NCBI RefSeq assembly: GCF_001942465.1
Contig: NZ_MKJY01000222.1
Span: 102,785 to 166,784 of the forward strand
Source of the DNA: Actinomadura sp. CNU-125
Lineage (GTDB): Bacteria; Actinomycetota; Actinomycetes; Streptosporangiales; Streptosporangiaceae
Direction of reading: 5' to 3'
DNA length: 64,000 nt
The position numbers and the translations under genes were made by a program. Positions within the stretch are counted from its first letter, which is position 1. Each line of letters begins with the position of its first letter. Under the pieces are notes generated by a model that was given only the letters and a program-made list of their open reading frames with translations, was not told where the DNA came from and searched no databases. Positions 43,271 to 52,342 of the stretch are shown piece by piece.

Positions 43271-44782
43271 ATGAAGAGACGGATGGCGATCGCGGTCGCG
43301 GCGGTCCTCGGACTGACCGCCGCCTGCGGCCCCCAGGACGGCGGGACCAAGGCGAGCGACGGGGTGCTGAAGGTCGGCGCCACCTTCGCCCAGACCACCC
43401 TCGACCCGGCACTGCTGCCACTCCGGCAGATGGCCATGTACACCGCTCCCCTGTACGACTCGCTGACCTTCCTCGCGGCCGACGAGAGCGTGGAACCGCT
43501 GCTCGCGACCGAGTGGACGTCGGGCGAGGACGACAAGGGCCCGTTCCTCGACATGACGCTGCGCGAGGGGCTGACGTTCCCGGACGGCACGCCGTTCACG
43601 TCCAAGACCGTCGCGGCCAACATCGAGCGGTCGCAGACCCTCAAGGGCAGCACCAACGCGCCGCAGCTCGCCGGGGTGAGCGTCGAGGAGCGCGGGGCCG
43701 CCGAGGTCAGGTTCCGGGCGGACGCCGGGGTGGGCGCACTGCCGCGCGTCCTCGCCGGGTCGGCCGGGCAGATGATCTCCGACAAGGCGATCGCCGCCGG
43801 GACCGACCTGAGCCGGGAGCCGGCCGGAATCGGCCCGTACACCCTCCAGCGCGTCCAGGCCAACCGGGTCGTCTACACGGCGAACAAGGGCTACTGGGAC
43901 GAGAAGGCCGCCGCCACTCCGACCCTGGAGATCGACTACCTCGCCGACGACGCCAAGCTCAACGCGGTCCGCTCGGGAGACCTGGACGTCTCCATCCTCC
44001 CCGAGAAGATGATCGAGTCGGCCGAGAGCGCCGGCTACAAGATCGAGCGCAGTACGGGCTCGGAGAACTACCTCTTCTCGTTCAACACCGCCATGGAGCC
44101 GTTCGACGACGTCCGCGTCCGCCGCGCGGTCAACCTGGCGCTCGACCGGGAGGCGATCTGCCAGGGCCTGCTGGACGGCAAGTGCACGCCCAACGGGCAG
44201 TTCTTCGGCGCCGGAACCAAGGCGTACGCCCCCGACCTCGGGCTCAAGCTGGTCCCCCACGACGTCGAGAAGGCCAAGTCGCTCGTGACGGAGGCGGGCG
44301 CGGCCGGGGCGAAGGTCGAGATCGTCACCGTGGCGGGCAACCAGGTCTTCGAGCAGCTCGCCACGATCGTCCAGGAGCAGATGAAGACGATCGGCCTGGA
44401 CGCGTCCGTCCGCACCATGGCGCCGCCGCAGGTCGTCAGCCGGTTCACGGCGGAGAAGAACGTCGCGGTGGCGTTCGGCGCGACCGGGAACGCGTTCGAC
44501 CCGTCCGACACCCTCAACCGCTACGGGCTGGCCAAGGGCCTCTACAACCCGGGCGGCCTGAAGAACGAGGAGGTCGAGAAGCTGGCGAAGGACGCGCTGC
44601 GGGAGACCGACCAGGACGAGCGCATGAAGATCTACCGGAAGATCTCCGAGGTCGTCACCGAGAGCATGATCAACGTGCCGGTGCTGACCCCGGAGACCGC
44701 GTACGTCATCGCGCCCGGCGTCTCCGGCTGGAAGGCGCCCTGGGCGCCGTCGTTCCCGTCGTTCCGCGGCGTCGAGGGGTGA
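43271..44782 (+). CDS. ABC transporter substrate-binding lipoprotein (family 5, DppA/OppA type)
   Basis: 503 residues from ATG 43271. The signal peptide MKRRMAIAVAAVLGLTAACG ends in a lipobox (LTAAC), so the protein is anchored outside the membrane. FAQTTLDPALLPLR, LATEWTSGEDDKGPFLDMTL, REGLTFPDGTPFTSKTVAAN and DDVRVRRAVNLALDREAICQ are the family 5 signatures. Such proteins bind peptides but also sugars, nickel or aromatic conjugates. It starts a five-gene importer operon adjacent to the catabolic genes, so its ligand may be the pathway substrate. Confidence 0.94.
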   Translation: MKRRMAIAVAAVLGLTAACGPQDGGTKASDGVLKVGATFAQTTLDPALLPLRQMAMYTAPLYDSLTFLAADESVEPLLATEWTSGEDDKGPFLDMTLREGLTFPDGTPFTSKTVAANIERSQTLKGSTNAPQLAGVSVEERGAAEVRFRADAGVGALPRVLAGSAGQMISDKAIAAGTDLSREPAGIGPYTLQRVQANRVVYTANKGYWDEKAAATPTLEIDYLADDAKLNAVRSGDLDVSILPEKMIESAESAGYKIERSTGSENYLFSFNTAMEPFDDVRVRRAVNLALDREAICQGLLDGKCTPNGQFFGAGTKAYAPDLGLKLVPHDVEKAKSLVTEAGAAGAKVEIVTVAGNQVFEQLATIVQEQMKTIGLDASVRTMAPPQVVSRFTAEKNVAVAFGATGNAFDPSDTLNRYGLAKGLYNPGGLKNEEVEKLAKDALRETDQDERMKIYRKISEVVTESMINVPVLTPETAYVIAPGVSGWKAPWAPSFPSFRGVEG

Positions 44783-44815
44783 ACCGATGCCACCGACCGT
44801 CCGGAGGGTGACGCC

Positions 44816-45775
44816 ATGGCGGCACTGATCGTCAAACTCGTGATCAGGCGGCTGCTCGCGGCCGTCCCGATCCTGCTCGTGGTCACGTTCGCCACCTACG
44901 CGATGCTGTTCTCCATCGGCGACCCGGCGTCGGTCGTCGCCGGGGAGAGCGCCACCCCGGCGCAGGTGGAACAGGTCCGGGAGGATCTGGGCCTCGACCG
45001 TCCGCTGGTGGTGCAGTACCTGGCGTGGCTCGGCGACGCGGTCGGCGGCGACCTCGGCGAGTCGCTGCACCACCGGGGCTCGGTCACCGACCTGATCTGG
45101 GAGAACCTGACGCCGACGCTGCTGCTGTCGCTGCTGGCCATGGTGATCGCCGTGGTGGCGGCGCTGCTGATGGGCTCGGCGATCGGCATGCGGCCCGGCG
45201 GTCTCCTGGACCGCGGCCTGCGCGGCATCGCGGTGCTGGGCATCGCCGTCCCCAACTTCCTCGTCGGGCTCCTGCTCATCCTGGTGTTCGCGGTGTGGCT
45301 GCCGTGGTTCCCCTCCGGCGGCTACCGCAGCCCGTCCGAGGTGGGCCTCGGCAACGCGCTCTGGTACCTGCTGCTGCCCGCGCTGGCCTTGGCGCTGTCG
45401 CTGATGTGCCAGCAGATGCGGACCTTCCGGACGTCGCTGGCCAAGGAGTACGGCGCGGGCTACGTGGACACGGCCCGGATGAAGGGCGTCTCGCGCCGCG
45501 GCGTGTTCTTCCGGCATGTCAGCCGGAACGCGTCCGCGCCGCTGGTGACGGTGATCGGCCTGGAGGTCGGGGTGCTGATCACGGGCGCGCTGCTGGTGGA
45601 GGTCGTGTTCGCGATCCCCGGCATCGGGACGCTGACGCTGGACGCGGTGCGCGGCCAGGACTTCCCCGTCGTGCAGGCGCTCGTGGCGCTGTTCGCCATG
45701 GTCGTGATCGGCGCGAACCTGGTGGCCGACCTGGTCGCGTCGTGGCTCAATCCCGAGGCGAGGAGCCGGTCATGA
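44816..45775 (+). CDS. ABC transporter permease (DppB type)
   Basis: 319 residues, six predicted helices. The N-terminal helix IVKLVIRRLLAAVPILLVV and the EAA-type loop YVDTARMKGVSRRGVFFRHV identify the first peptide-type permease. Intact, 33 bp after the binding-protein gene, and overlaps the next permease by 4 bp. Confidence 0.94.
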   Translation: MAALIVKLVIRRLLAAVPILLVVTFATYAMLFSIGDPASVVAGESATPAQVEQVREDLGLDRPLVVQYLAWLGDAVGGDLGESLHHRGSVTDLIWENLTPTLLLSLLAMVIAVVAALLMGSAIGMRPGGLLDRGLRGIAVLGIAVPNFLVGLLLILVFAVWLPWFPSGGYRSPSEVGLGNALWYLLLPALALALSLMCQQMRTFRTSLAKEYGAGYVDTARMKGVSRRGVFFRHVSRNASAPLVTVIGLEVGVLITGALLVEVVFAIPGIGTLTLDAVRGQDFPVVQALVALFAMVVIGANLVADLVASWLNPEARSRS

Positions 45776-46665
45776 AGGTCGACGCGGAGAAGACCGTTCC
45801 GGAGAAGCCCGCGCCGGACAGGCCCGCGCGGGAGAAGGCCGCCCGGGAGAAGGCCCGGCCCGTACGGCGGCTCGGGCGGGGACGGACCGTGGCGCTGGGC
45901 TTCGTCGCGCTGTGCCTGCTCATCGCGGTGCTGGTGCCGGTCCTCCCGGTGGCCGACCCCACCGACCAGGACGTGGCCGAGACGCTCGCGGGCATGTCCG
46001 GCGACCACTGGCTCGGCACCGACCAGCTCGGCCGCGACTCGTTCAGCCGCCTGCTGTGGGGGATCCGCACCTCGATGTTCGCCGCGCTCACCGCGATCGG
46101 CGTCGCGGCCGTCATCGGGGTGCCCACCGGGCTGCTCGCCGGGTACCGCCGGGGCTGGATCGACGCGATCACCGGACGGGTCGCCGACGCGGTCCTCACC
46201 GTGCCCGCGCTGATCCTGCTGCTGACGGTGCAGTCGGCGCTGCGCACCGGGATCCAGGGGCAGATGGTGACCCTCGGGGTGATCTTCGCGCCCCGGATCT
46301 ACCGGGTGGTCCGGGCGGAGACGCTCCGGCTCGCGGTCAGCCCGTTCGTCACGTCCGGGCGGATGTCGGGCTGCTCGCACACCCGGATCGTGCGGCGCTA
46401 CCTGCTGCCCGGGGTGCGCGACCAGGTGGCCGTGCAGATCAGCTACCTGCTGGGGCTCGCCCTCGTCGTGGAGGCGGGCATCAGCTTCCTCGGCGTCGGC
46501 GTCCAGCCGCCGGGCGCGAGCCTGGGCACCCTGCTGACCGGCGCGTCGGCGATGCTCGCGGCCGAGCCGCGGGTGGTCCTGATCCCCGCCGCGGTGATCA
46601 CCGCGCTGATCCTCTGCCTGAACCTGCTCGGCGACGTCGAGGACAAGGAGACACAGCATGGCTGA
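45772..46665 (+). CDS. ABC transporter permease (DppC type)
   Basis: 297 residues from ATG 45772. A Lys/Glu/Pro-rich cytoplasmic N-terminus precedes the first helix (TVALGFVALCLLIAVLVPVL). HWLGTDQLGRDSFSRLLWGI is the DppC signature and FVTSGRMSGCSHTRIVRRYL the coupling loop. It pairs with the DppB-type permease. Confidence 0.94.
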   Translation: MKVDAEKTVPEKPAPDRPAREKAAREKARPVRRLGRGRTVALGFVALCLLIAVLVPVLPVADPTDQDVAETLAGMSGDHWLGTDQLGRDSFSRLLWGIRTSMFAALTAIGVAAVIGVPTGLLAGYRRGWIDAITGRVADAVLTVPALILLLTVQSALRTGIQGQMVTLGVIFAPRIYRVVRAETLRLAVSPFVTSGRMSGCSHTRIVRRYLLPGVRDQVAVQISYLLGLALVVEAGISFLGVGVQPPGASLGTLLTGASAMLAAEPRVVLIPAAVITALILCLNLLGDVEDKETQHG

Positions 46666-47716
46666 CCGCGCGGACGCCGGACCCGCGCTGCGGGTCGAGG
46701 GCCTGACGATCGGCCTGGACCGCGGCCCCTCCCCCGCCCCGCTGGTGACCGACGTGTCGTTCGCGATCCGTCCCGGCGAGATGGTCGGGCTCGTCGGCGA
46801 GTCGGGGTCGGGCAAGAGCCTGACCGCCGCCGCCGTCGCGGGGCTGCTGCCGCGCGGCGTCCGGATGTCCGCCGGGCGGATCGAGCTCGCCGGTACGGCG
46901 GTGGCCGGGGACGGCGTCCCGGCGCAGCCGCGCGACTCGCTGGCGATGGTGTTCCAGAACCCGATGACCAGCCTCAACCCGTCGATGCGGGTGGGCGACC
47001 AGGTGGCCGAGGCGCTGCGGCTGCGCCGCCCCGGCCTGTCCCGCCGCGACGCCCGCAAGGAGGCCGTCCGGCTCCTGGACGAGGTGGGGATCGGACGGGC
47101 CGCGGAACGGGCCCGGCAGTACCCGTTCGAGTTCTCCGGCGGCATGCGGCAGCGCGTCATGATCGCGATCGCGGTCGCCGGGGACCCGGCGGTGCTGATC
47201 GCGGACGAGCCGACCACGGCCCTGGACGTGACGGTGCAGCAGAGCGTGATGGACCTGCTCGACCGGCTGCGCCGCGACCTCGGGCTCGCGACCCTGCTCG
47301 TCTCCCACGACCTGGCGCTGGTCAGCGAACGCTGCGACCGGCTGCTGATCATGTACGCGGGGGAGCTCGTGGAGACCGGCGACACCGGCGCCGTGCTCGG
47401 CGACGCCCTGCACCCCTACGTCGACGCGCTCGCCCGCTGCATCCCCGAACGCGCCATCGAGCTCGGCACCGTCCACTCCCTGCCCGGGACGGTTCCGCAG
47501 GCGGGGCAGATCGCGTCCGGGTGCCGGTTCCGGCCGCGCTGCTCGTTCGCGGTCGACGCGTGCGGCGGCGACCATCCGCCGCTCGCCGAGCACGCGCCCG
47601 GCCGGGCCGTCCGGTGCCTGCGCGCCGGAGACCCCGCGCTCGCCGCCGAACCCACCGACCCCGGCGAACCCGGCGGCCCCGGCGAACCCGGCGGCCTGCC
47701 CCGAAGGCTCCGATGA
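46658..47716 (+). CDS. ABC transporter ATP-binding protein (DppD type)
   Basis: 352 residues. Walker A GESGSGKS, Q-loop VFQNPMTSLNPSMRVGDQ, signature FSGGMRQRVMIAIAVAG, Walker B LIADEPTTALD and the oligopeptide C-terminal domain with CRFRPRCSFAVDAC. The tail carries a Gly-Glu-Pro repeat. The start overlaps the permease stop. Confidence 0.95.
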   Translation: MADRADAGPALRVEGLTIGLDRGPSPAPLVTDVSFAIRPGEMVGLVGESGSGKSLTAAAVAGLLPRGVRMSAGRIELAGTAVAGDGVPAQPRDSLAMVFQNPMTSLNPSMRVGDQVAEALRLRRPGLSRRDARKEAVRLLDEVGIGRAAERARQYPFEFSGGMRQRVMIAIAVAGDPAVLIADEPTTALDVTVQQSVMDLLDRLRRDLGLATLLVSHDLALVSERCDRLLIMYAGELVETGDTGAVLGDALHPYVDALARCIPERAIELGTVHSLPGTVPQAGQIASGCRFRPRCSFAVDACGGDHPPLAEHAPGRAVRCLRAGDPALAAEPTDPGEPGGPGEPGGLPRRLR

Positions 47717-47728
47717 AGGAGGACGCCG

Positions 47729-48520
47729 ATGTCTGAGGCACTGCTCGACGTCGAATCGGTCACCAAGACGTTCCGTGCCGGGAGTTGGCCGCGCCGCGGC
47801 ACCCCGACCGTCGCGGTCGGCGGGGTCGGTTTCACCATGGCCGCCGGGGAGTCGCTGGGGATCGTCGGGGAGTCCGGGTCGGGCAAATCCACCCTGGCCG
47901 GGATCATCTGCGGCCTGACGCGGCCCGACTCCGGCCGCGTGCGGATCGCCGGACGGGACGTCCACGCGGGCCGCCGCGTCGACCCGCGGATCTGGCGCAC
48001 GGTCCAGATGGTGTTCCAGGACCCGTACACCTCGCTGAACCCCTACATGTCGGTCGAGGAGATCGTGGCGGAGCCGCTGCGGCTGTGGCGGGACGTGCCC
48101 GCCGGGCGGGCCCGCCGGGACGCGGCGGAGATCCTCGACCGGGTGGGGCTCGGTGCGCAGGTGGCGTCGCGGCGCCCGTCCAGCCTGTCGGGCGGGCAGC
48201 GGCAGCGGGCGTCGATCGCGCGGGCGCTCGCCGTCTCGCCCGAGCTCATGGTGCTGGACGAGTCGGTGTCGGCGCTGGACGTGTCGGTGCAGGCGCAGAT
48301 CCTGCGGCTCCTGCTCGACCTGAAGCGGGAGGAGGGGATGGCCTACCTGCTGATCAGCCACGACATCAGCGTCATCCGGCTGGTGTGCGACCGGGTGCTG
48401 GTGATGAACAAGGGCGAGGTCGTCGAGGAGTGCACCGCCGAGGGGCTCACCGAGGACGCCGTCCAGCACCCCTACACGCGCCGGTTGCTGTCCGCGGTGC
48501 CCGAGCTGAAGGTGGGCTGA
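47729..48520 (+). CDS. ABC transporter ATP-binding protein (DppF type)
   Basis: 263 residues. Walker A GESGSGKSTLAG, Q-loop MVFQDPYTSLNPYMSVEEI, signature LSGGQRQRASIARALAV and Walker B MVLDESVSALDVSVQAQ. It is shorter than many DppF proteins because the C-terminal oligopeptide extension is reduced. It completes the importer and is convergent with the response-regulator gene; a weak 7-bp stem (CCTCGCG/CGCGAGG) lies between. Confidence 0.95.
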   Translation: MSEALLDVESVTKTFRAGSWPRRGTPTVAVGGVGFTMAAGESLGIVGESGSGKSTLAGIICGLTRPDSGRVRIAGRDVHAGRRVDPRIWRTVQMVFQDPYTSLNPYMSVEEIVAEPLRLWRDVPAGRARRDAAEILDRVGLGAQVASRRPSSLSGGQRQRASIARALAVSPELMVLDESVSALDVSVQAQILRLLLDLKREEGMAYLLISHDISVIRLVCDRVLVMNKGEVVEECTAEGLTEDAVQHPYTRRLLSAVPELKVG

Positions 48521-48545
48521 GCGTCCCCGCCCGCCCCTCGCGCAC

Positions 48546-49250
48546 TCAGGTCGCGAGGCCGTTGCGGTAGGCGTAGACGACCGCCTGCACCCGGTCGCGC
48601 AGGTCCAGTTTGGTGAGGATGCGCGACACGTACGTCTTGACGGTCTCGTGGCTGATCACGAGGGTCGCGGCGATCTCGCCGTTGGACCGCCCGTCGGCGA
48701 TGAGGCGCAGCACCTCCAGCTCGCGGGGGGTCAGCGGGACGTCGGCCGGTTTCTCCTCGGCGGGACGGATGCGCGCGGCGTACCGTCCGACGAGCTTGCG
48801 GGTCACCTCGGGCGCGAGCAGCGCGGCGCCCGTCGCGACGGTGCGGATGCCGTGCAGGAGCTGCGCGGGCGGGGCGTCCTTGAGCAGGAAGCCGCTCGCA
48901 CCGGCGCGCAGGGCCTCGTAGACGTACTCGTCCAGGTTGAACGTCGTCACGACGAGCACCTTCACGGGGTCGGCCACCCCGGCGCCGGCGAGCAGGCGGG
49001 TCGCCTCGATGCCGTCGAGGACCGGCATCCGGACGTCCATCACGACCATGTCCGGCTTCAGTTCGCGGGCGAGGTCGACGGCGGCGCGCCCGTCGCCGCA
49101 CTCGCCGACGACCTCCAGGTCGGGCTGCGCGTCGATGATCGTCGAGAAGCCCATCCGGATCAGCGCCTGGTCGTCGCAGACCAGGACGCGGACGGGCGCG
49201 GCACCGGCGGGCTCGCCGGGGACGGGGCCGCCGGGGACGGGCGCGGTCAC
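48546..49250 (-). CDS. NarL/LuxR-type response regulator
   Basis: 234 residues from GTG 49248-49250. VRVLVCDDQALIRMGFSTII and MVVMDVRMPVLDGIEAT form the receiver phospho-site, FLLKD the switch Lys, and LTPRELEVLRLIADGRSNGE with SHETVKTYVSRILTKLDLRD the LuxR HTH. It overlaps the kinase gene by 4 bp and forms a two-component system with it; targets may include the adjacent CPBP gene. Confidence 0.94.
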   Translation of the reverse strand: MTAPVPGGPVPGEPAGAAPVRVLVCDDQALIRMGFSTIIDAQPDLEVVGECGDGRAAVDLARELKPDMVVMDVRMPVLDGIEATRLLAGAGVADPVKVLVVTTFNLDEYVYEALRAGASGFLLKDAPPAQLLHGIRTVATGAALLAPEVTRKLVGRYAARIRPAEEKPADVPLTPRELEVLRLIADGRSNGEIAATLVISHETVKTYVSRILTKLDLRDRVQAVVYAYRNGLAT

Positions 49251-50389
49251 GAGGTGCTCCCCGCGGGGATGCGGGCCCGCACGACGAAGTCGCCGTCCGG
49301 TGCGCGGTCCGCGCTGAACTCGCCGCCGAGCGCGTCGACGCGTTCGCGGAGCCCGGTGAGGCCGCGTCCGCTGCCGCCGGGCGATCCGGTGCGCGAGCCG
49401 GGGGCCGTACTGACCTGCACGGTCGTCTCCTCTTCGCCGTAGTGGACCTCGACCACGGTGCGGCCGCCGTGGGCGTACTTGAGGGCGTTCGTCAGGGCTT
49501 CCTGGACGACCCGGTAGAGCGTGAACCCGGTGACGCCACCGGACGTGCCGTGCTCGGTGAACTCCACCGGCTGCCCGGCCCGGCGGGTCTGCTCCACGAG
49601 CGTGTGCAGTTCGCCGGCGGTCGGCGCCTTGGGTTCGGCGTCGTGGTCGGGGTTGAGCAGGTCGAGCAGGTGCCGCAGGTCGGAGATGGCCCGGCGGCCG
49701 GTGTCGGTGACGGCGCTCAGCGTCTCGTCGAGACGGTCGGGCGCGGCGGTCAGGTAGCGCGCGGCCTCGGCCTGCACGACCATCGCCGTCACGTGGTGCG
49801 TCACGACGTCGTGGAGTTCCCGGGCGATGCGGGTGCGTTCGGCGGCGCGGGTGGCCTCGGCGACGCGGCGGCGGCGGTCGGCCTCGGCGGCCCGGGTGGT
49901 GCGCAGCCAGGTCCCGATGACCCACATGACGCCGAGCGCCAGGAAGAAGACCAGGTATTCGGTCGGCGGCTCGTCCGCGCCGCTCTGGTGGATGCCGACC
50001 GCCAGCAGCACGTACGCCGCGGAGGCCGCGGCCATGACGGGGCGGCGGTGGCGCTCCAGGTGGGCGCCCGCGCTGATCAGCGCGACCGGCAGGGCGATGG
50101 TCGAGAAGGCGTGGTAGCCGCGGAGCTGGTCGATGGCGAAGCCGAGCGCCACCAGGGCGAGGCAGACGGCGGGCCAGCGGCGGCGGACGGCCAGCGGGAG
50201 GCATTCGAGGGCGATCACGAGGATCGCGAGCGCGTCGAAGGGGACGGTGGGCACGCCGTCGAACCGCGTCCCGCTGCCCCGGAACCCGGGCAGCAGGGAC
50301 AGGGCGATCAGCAGCAGGGGGAACGGGAGATCCCGGACCGTGACGTCGCAGCGCCGCCACAGGTCGACGACCCGTCGGAGCTTGATCAC
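49247..50389 (-). CDS. sensor histidine kinase (NarL-system, HisKA_3)
   Basis: 380 residues from GTG 50387-50389. Four or five N-terminal helices (PFPLLLIALSLLPGF, LVFFLALGVMWVIGTWL) precede the phospho-His motif ERTRIARELHDVVTHHVTAM and an HATPase domain (VVQEALTNALKYAHGG, GRGLTGLRERVDALGGEF). There is no extracellular domain of note, typical of intramembrane-sensing kinases that respond to envelope stress. Its start overlaps the CPBP gene stop. Confidence 0.93.
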   Translation of the reverse strand: MIKLRRVVDLWRRCDVTVRDLPFPLLLIALSLLPGFRGSGTRFDGVPTVPFDALAILVIALECLPLAVRRRWPAVCLALVALGFAIDQLRGYHAFSTIALPVALISAGAHLERHRRPVMAAASAAYVLLAVGIHQSGADEPPTEYLVFFLALGVMWVIGTWLRTTRAAEADRRRRVAEATRAAERTRIARELHDVVTHHVTAMVVQAEAARYLTAAPDRLDETLSAVTDTGRRAISDLRHLLDLLNPDHDAEPKAPTAGELHTLVEQTRRAGQPVEFTEHGTSGGVTGFTLYRVVQEALTNALKYAHGGRTVVEVHYGEEETTVQVSTAPGSRTGSPGGSGRGLTGLRERVDALGGEFSADRAPDGDFVVRARIPAGSTS

Positions 50390-51219
50390 TGGGCGAGCGT
50401 AGCGGCCGGAGCGGGCGTCCCGGTACGCCGCCGGGGGACCACGTTGCCGCGGCGGCGGGCCAGCCGCATGAACACGACCGTCAGGACCACGCCCGCCAGG
50501 ACCGCGAACAGGCTGCCTTCCGGCCCGAAGTCGCCGCCGGCGAGCAGCATCGGGCCCGAGGTGGCGCCGTCGAGCAGCCCCGCGTGCTCGCTCTTGCCGG
50601 AGACGTCGGTGCCGAAGAGGCCCGCTCCGGCGAAGTTCCAGGCGAAGTGCAGGCCGATCGGCACCCACAGGGTGCGGGTGGCGGCGTAGGCGGCGGCGAG
50701 CATGCCGCCCGCCTCGACCGCGATGGCGAGCGCGCCCCACAGGCTCGCGTTCGGGTTGGCCAGGTGCGACAGGCCGAACACCAGGCCGGTGAGCCCCAGC
50801 GCCCACCAGGTGCCGATGCGTCCCTCGACGATCCGGAACAGGACGCCGCGGAACAGCAGCTCCTCGGTCACGGCCGCGGCGGCCATGAAGCCGATCAGCG
50901 CGATCGCCCCGGAGGCCGAGCCGAAGCCGTCGATCCCGTAGCCGCCGCAGACGGCGATGGCCGCGATGACGGCGGTGAACATGGCGAAGCCGATCGCCAT
51001 GCCCCGTCCGACGGCGGCGGGGGCGCCGTCCGCGCCCACCTCGGCGGGGGCGCGGCGCTCGGTCCGCCGCACGACCCAGGCGTACGTCCACACGGCGAGC
51101 ACGGCCGTCGCGAGGCCGAAGACCAGGGTGAGGAACGTGTTCCCGTGTACGGCGCCGACGGCCGCGCTGCCGGCGAAGGCGACCACCGCGACGGCGGCGA
51201 ACTGCTTCAACAAACGCAT
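50386..51219 (-). CDS. CPBP-family intramembrane metalloprotease
   Basis: 277 residues from ATG 51217-51219 with GGAGGAATT upstream. About seven helices; the conserved motifs VTEELLFRGVLFRIVEGRIG (EE-x3-R), LVFGLSHLANP and PIGLHFAWNFAGAGLFG make up the abortive-infection/CAAX protease (ABI) active site. It may process a membrane protein or act in immunity to peptides. Co-transcription with a kinase-regulator pair suggests regulated proteolysis. Confidence 0.92.
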   Translation of the reverse strand: MRLLKQFAAVAVVAFAGSAAVGAVHGNTFLTLVFGLATAVLAVWTYAWVVRRTERRAPAEVGADGAPAAVGRGMAIGFAMFTAVIAAIAVCGGYGIDGFGSASGAIALIGFMAAAAVTEELLFRGVLFRIVEGRIGTWWALGLTGLVFGLSHLANPNASLWGALAIAVEAGGMLAAAYAATRTLWVPIGLHFAWNFAGAGLFGTDVSGKSEHAGLLDGATSGPMLLAGGDFGPEGSLFAVLAGVVLTVVFMRLARRRGNVVPRRRTGTPAPAATLAQ

Positions 51220-51349
51220 GAGAATTCCTCCGGGGAGATCCGCGGTCAGGGCGCCGCGGCCACCACGAACGCTATGGATTCGGCGTCCGGGAATCTTCAC
51301 CGCTCGGAGGACACTCTCGGGTAGCTCGCACGGGGGACGGGCGGCCCGA

Positions 51350-52342
51350 TCAGGCCGCGGTCGGCTCCGCGTCGAGCGCGTCCATCATCAGCGGCCAGGC
51401 CTTCCGCATCTCGGGGATCCACTCCGGCCACGCGTGCCAGCCGTTGCCGTAGATGTGGGTGGTCACGGGGATGCCGAGTTCGCGCAGGCGGGCGACGAAC
51501 GAGTGGTTCATCTGGCCGATGAGGATCTCGCTCAGCTGCGTCAGCCGCCACTGCCCGCCCGGCGGGGTGTACGGGCCGTTCAGGCCGGTGGTGCCGCTGG
51601 AGACGTACAGCCCGACGCCGCGCAGGTTCGGCGCGAGGTGGTACGGGTCGTGGGCGCGCCAGTTCGCGTCGTCCGGGCCGGGGACGCCGAAGATGCGGAA
51701 CGCGTCGAGGCCGGAGCCGATCAGGTTGATGAACAGCAGGAACGCCTGCATCCCGGCCATGGTCAGGTGGGTCGAACCGCTGAACGACGCCGCGTACTCG
51801 AACATGCCGGGGTGGCGTCCGGCGTACGCGATCGCGCCCTGGCCGCCGGACGACGCGCCCATCACGGCGCGGTGCGTCCCGGCGCGGTAGCGCTCCAGCA
51901 CGTCGAGGAGCTCGACGGTGTGGAAGGTCTCCCAGCGCGGGACGCCGCCCTCGCCGCCGTTCCACCAGTCGGTGTAGCTGCCGTTGTTCCCGCCGGACGG
52001 CATGACGACCATGACGTCCCAGCGTGCGGCGAGCCCTTCGATGTCGGTTTCGCGCGTCCAGGACGTGTAGTCGTCGCGGCCGCCCTGGAGCGCGAAGACC
52101 ACCGGCCACGTCTCGCGGGTGGAGCGCGTCCAGCCGTCCGGCAGGAGGAGCCGGACGTGGACGGTCTCGGCGACGTTCGCCGAATGCCAGCTCAGGTCGA
52201 GGGTGCGCGGCCCGATCCACGTCTCGGTGACGGGGGCGGCCGCCGCGGCCCGCGCCGGGGCGTGGGGGACGTGGGGGGCGAGGACGGCGAACAGGAGGAG
52301 GAACGCGGCGAGGAGGCGGCCGAGGCGTCGGGAGTGGCTCAT
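51350..52342 (-). CDS. secreted esterase (esterase D/mycolyltransferase-like alpha/beta hydrolase)
   Basis: 330 residues with a Sec signal peptide (LLAAFLLLFAVLAPHVPHAP, cleavage likely after ARAAA). WPVVFALQGGRDDYTSWTRE, VMVVMPSGGNNGSYTDWWNG and AVMGASSGGQGAIAYAGRHP (Ser in GASSGG) form the esterase core; the late WHAWPEWIPEMRKAW gives the catalytic His. It resembles antigen 85/esterase D-like secreted enzymes. A paralogue without signal peptide lies at 54296-55164. It overlaps the methyltransferase stop by 4 bp. Confidence 0.9.
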   Translation of the reverse strand: MSHSRRLGRLLAAFLLLFAVLAPHVPHAPARAAAAAPVTETWIGPRTLDLSWHSANVAETVHVRLLLPDGWTRSTRETWPVVFALQGGRDDYTSWTRETDIEGLAARWDVMVVMPSGGNNGSYTDWWNGGEGGVPRWETFHTVELLDVLERYRAGTHRAVMGASSGGQGAIAYAGRHPGMFEYAASFSGSTHLTMAGMQAFLLFINLIGSGLDAFRIFGVPGPDDANWRAHDPYHLAPNLRGVGLYVSSGTTGLNGPYTPPGGQWRLTQLSEILIGQMNHSFVARLRELGIPVTTHIYGNGWHAWPEWIPEMRKAWPLMMDALDAEPTAA

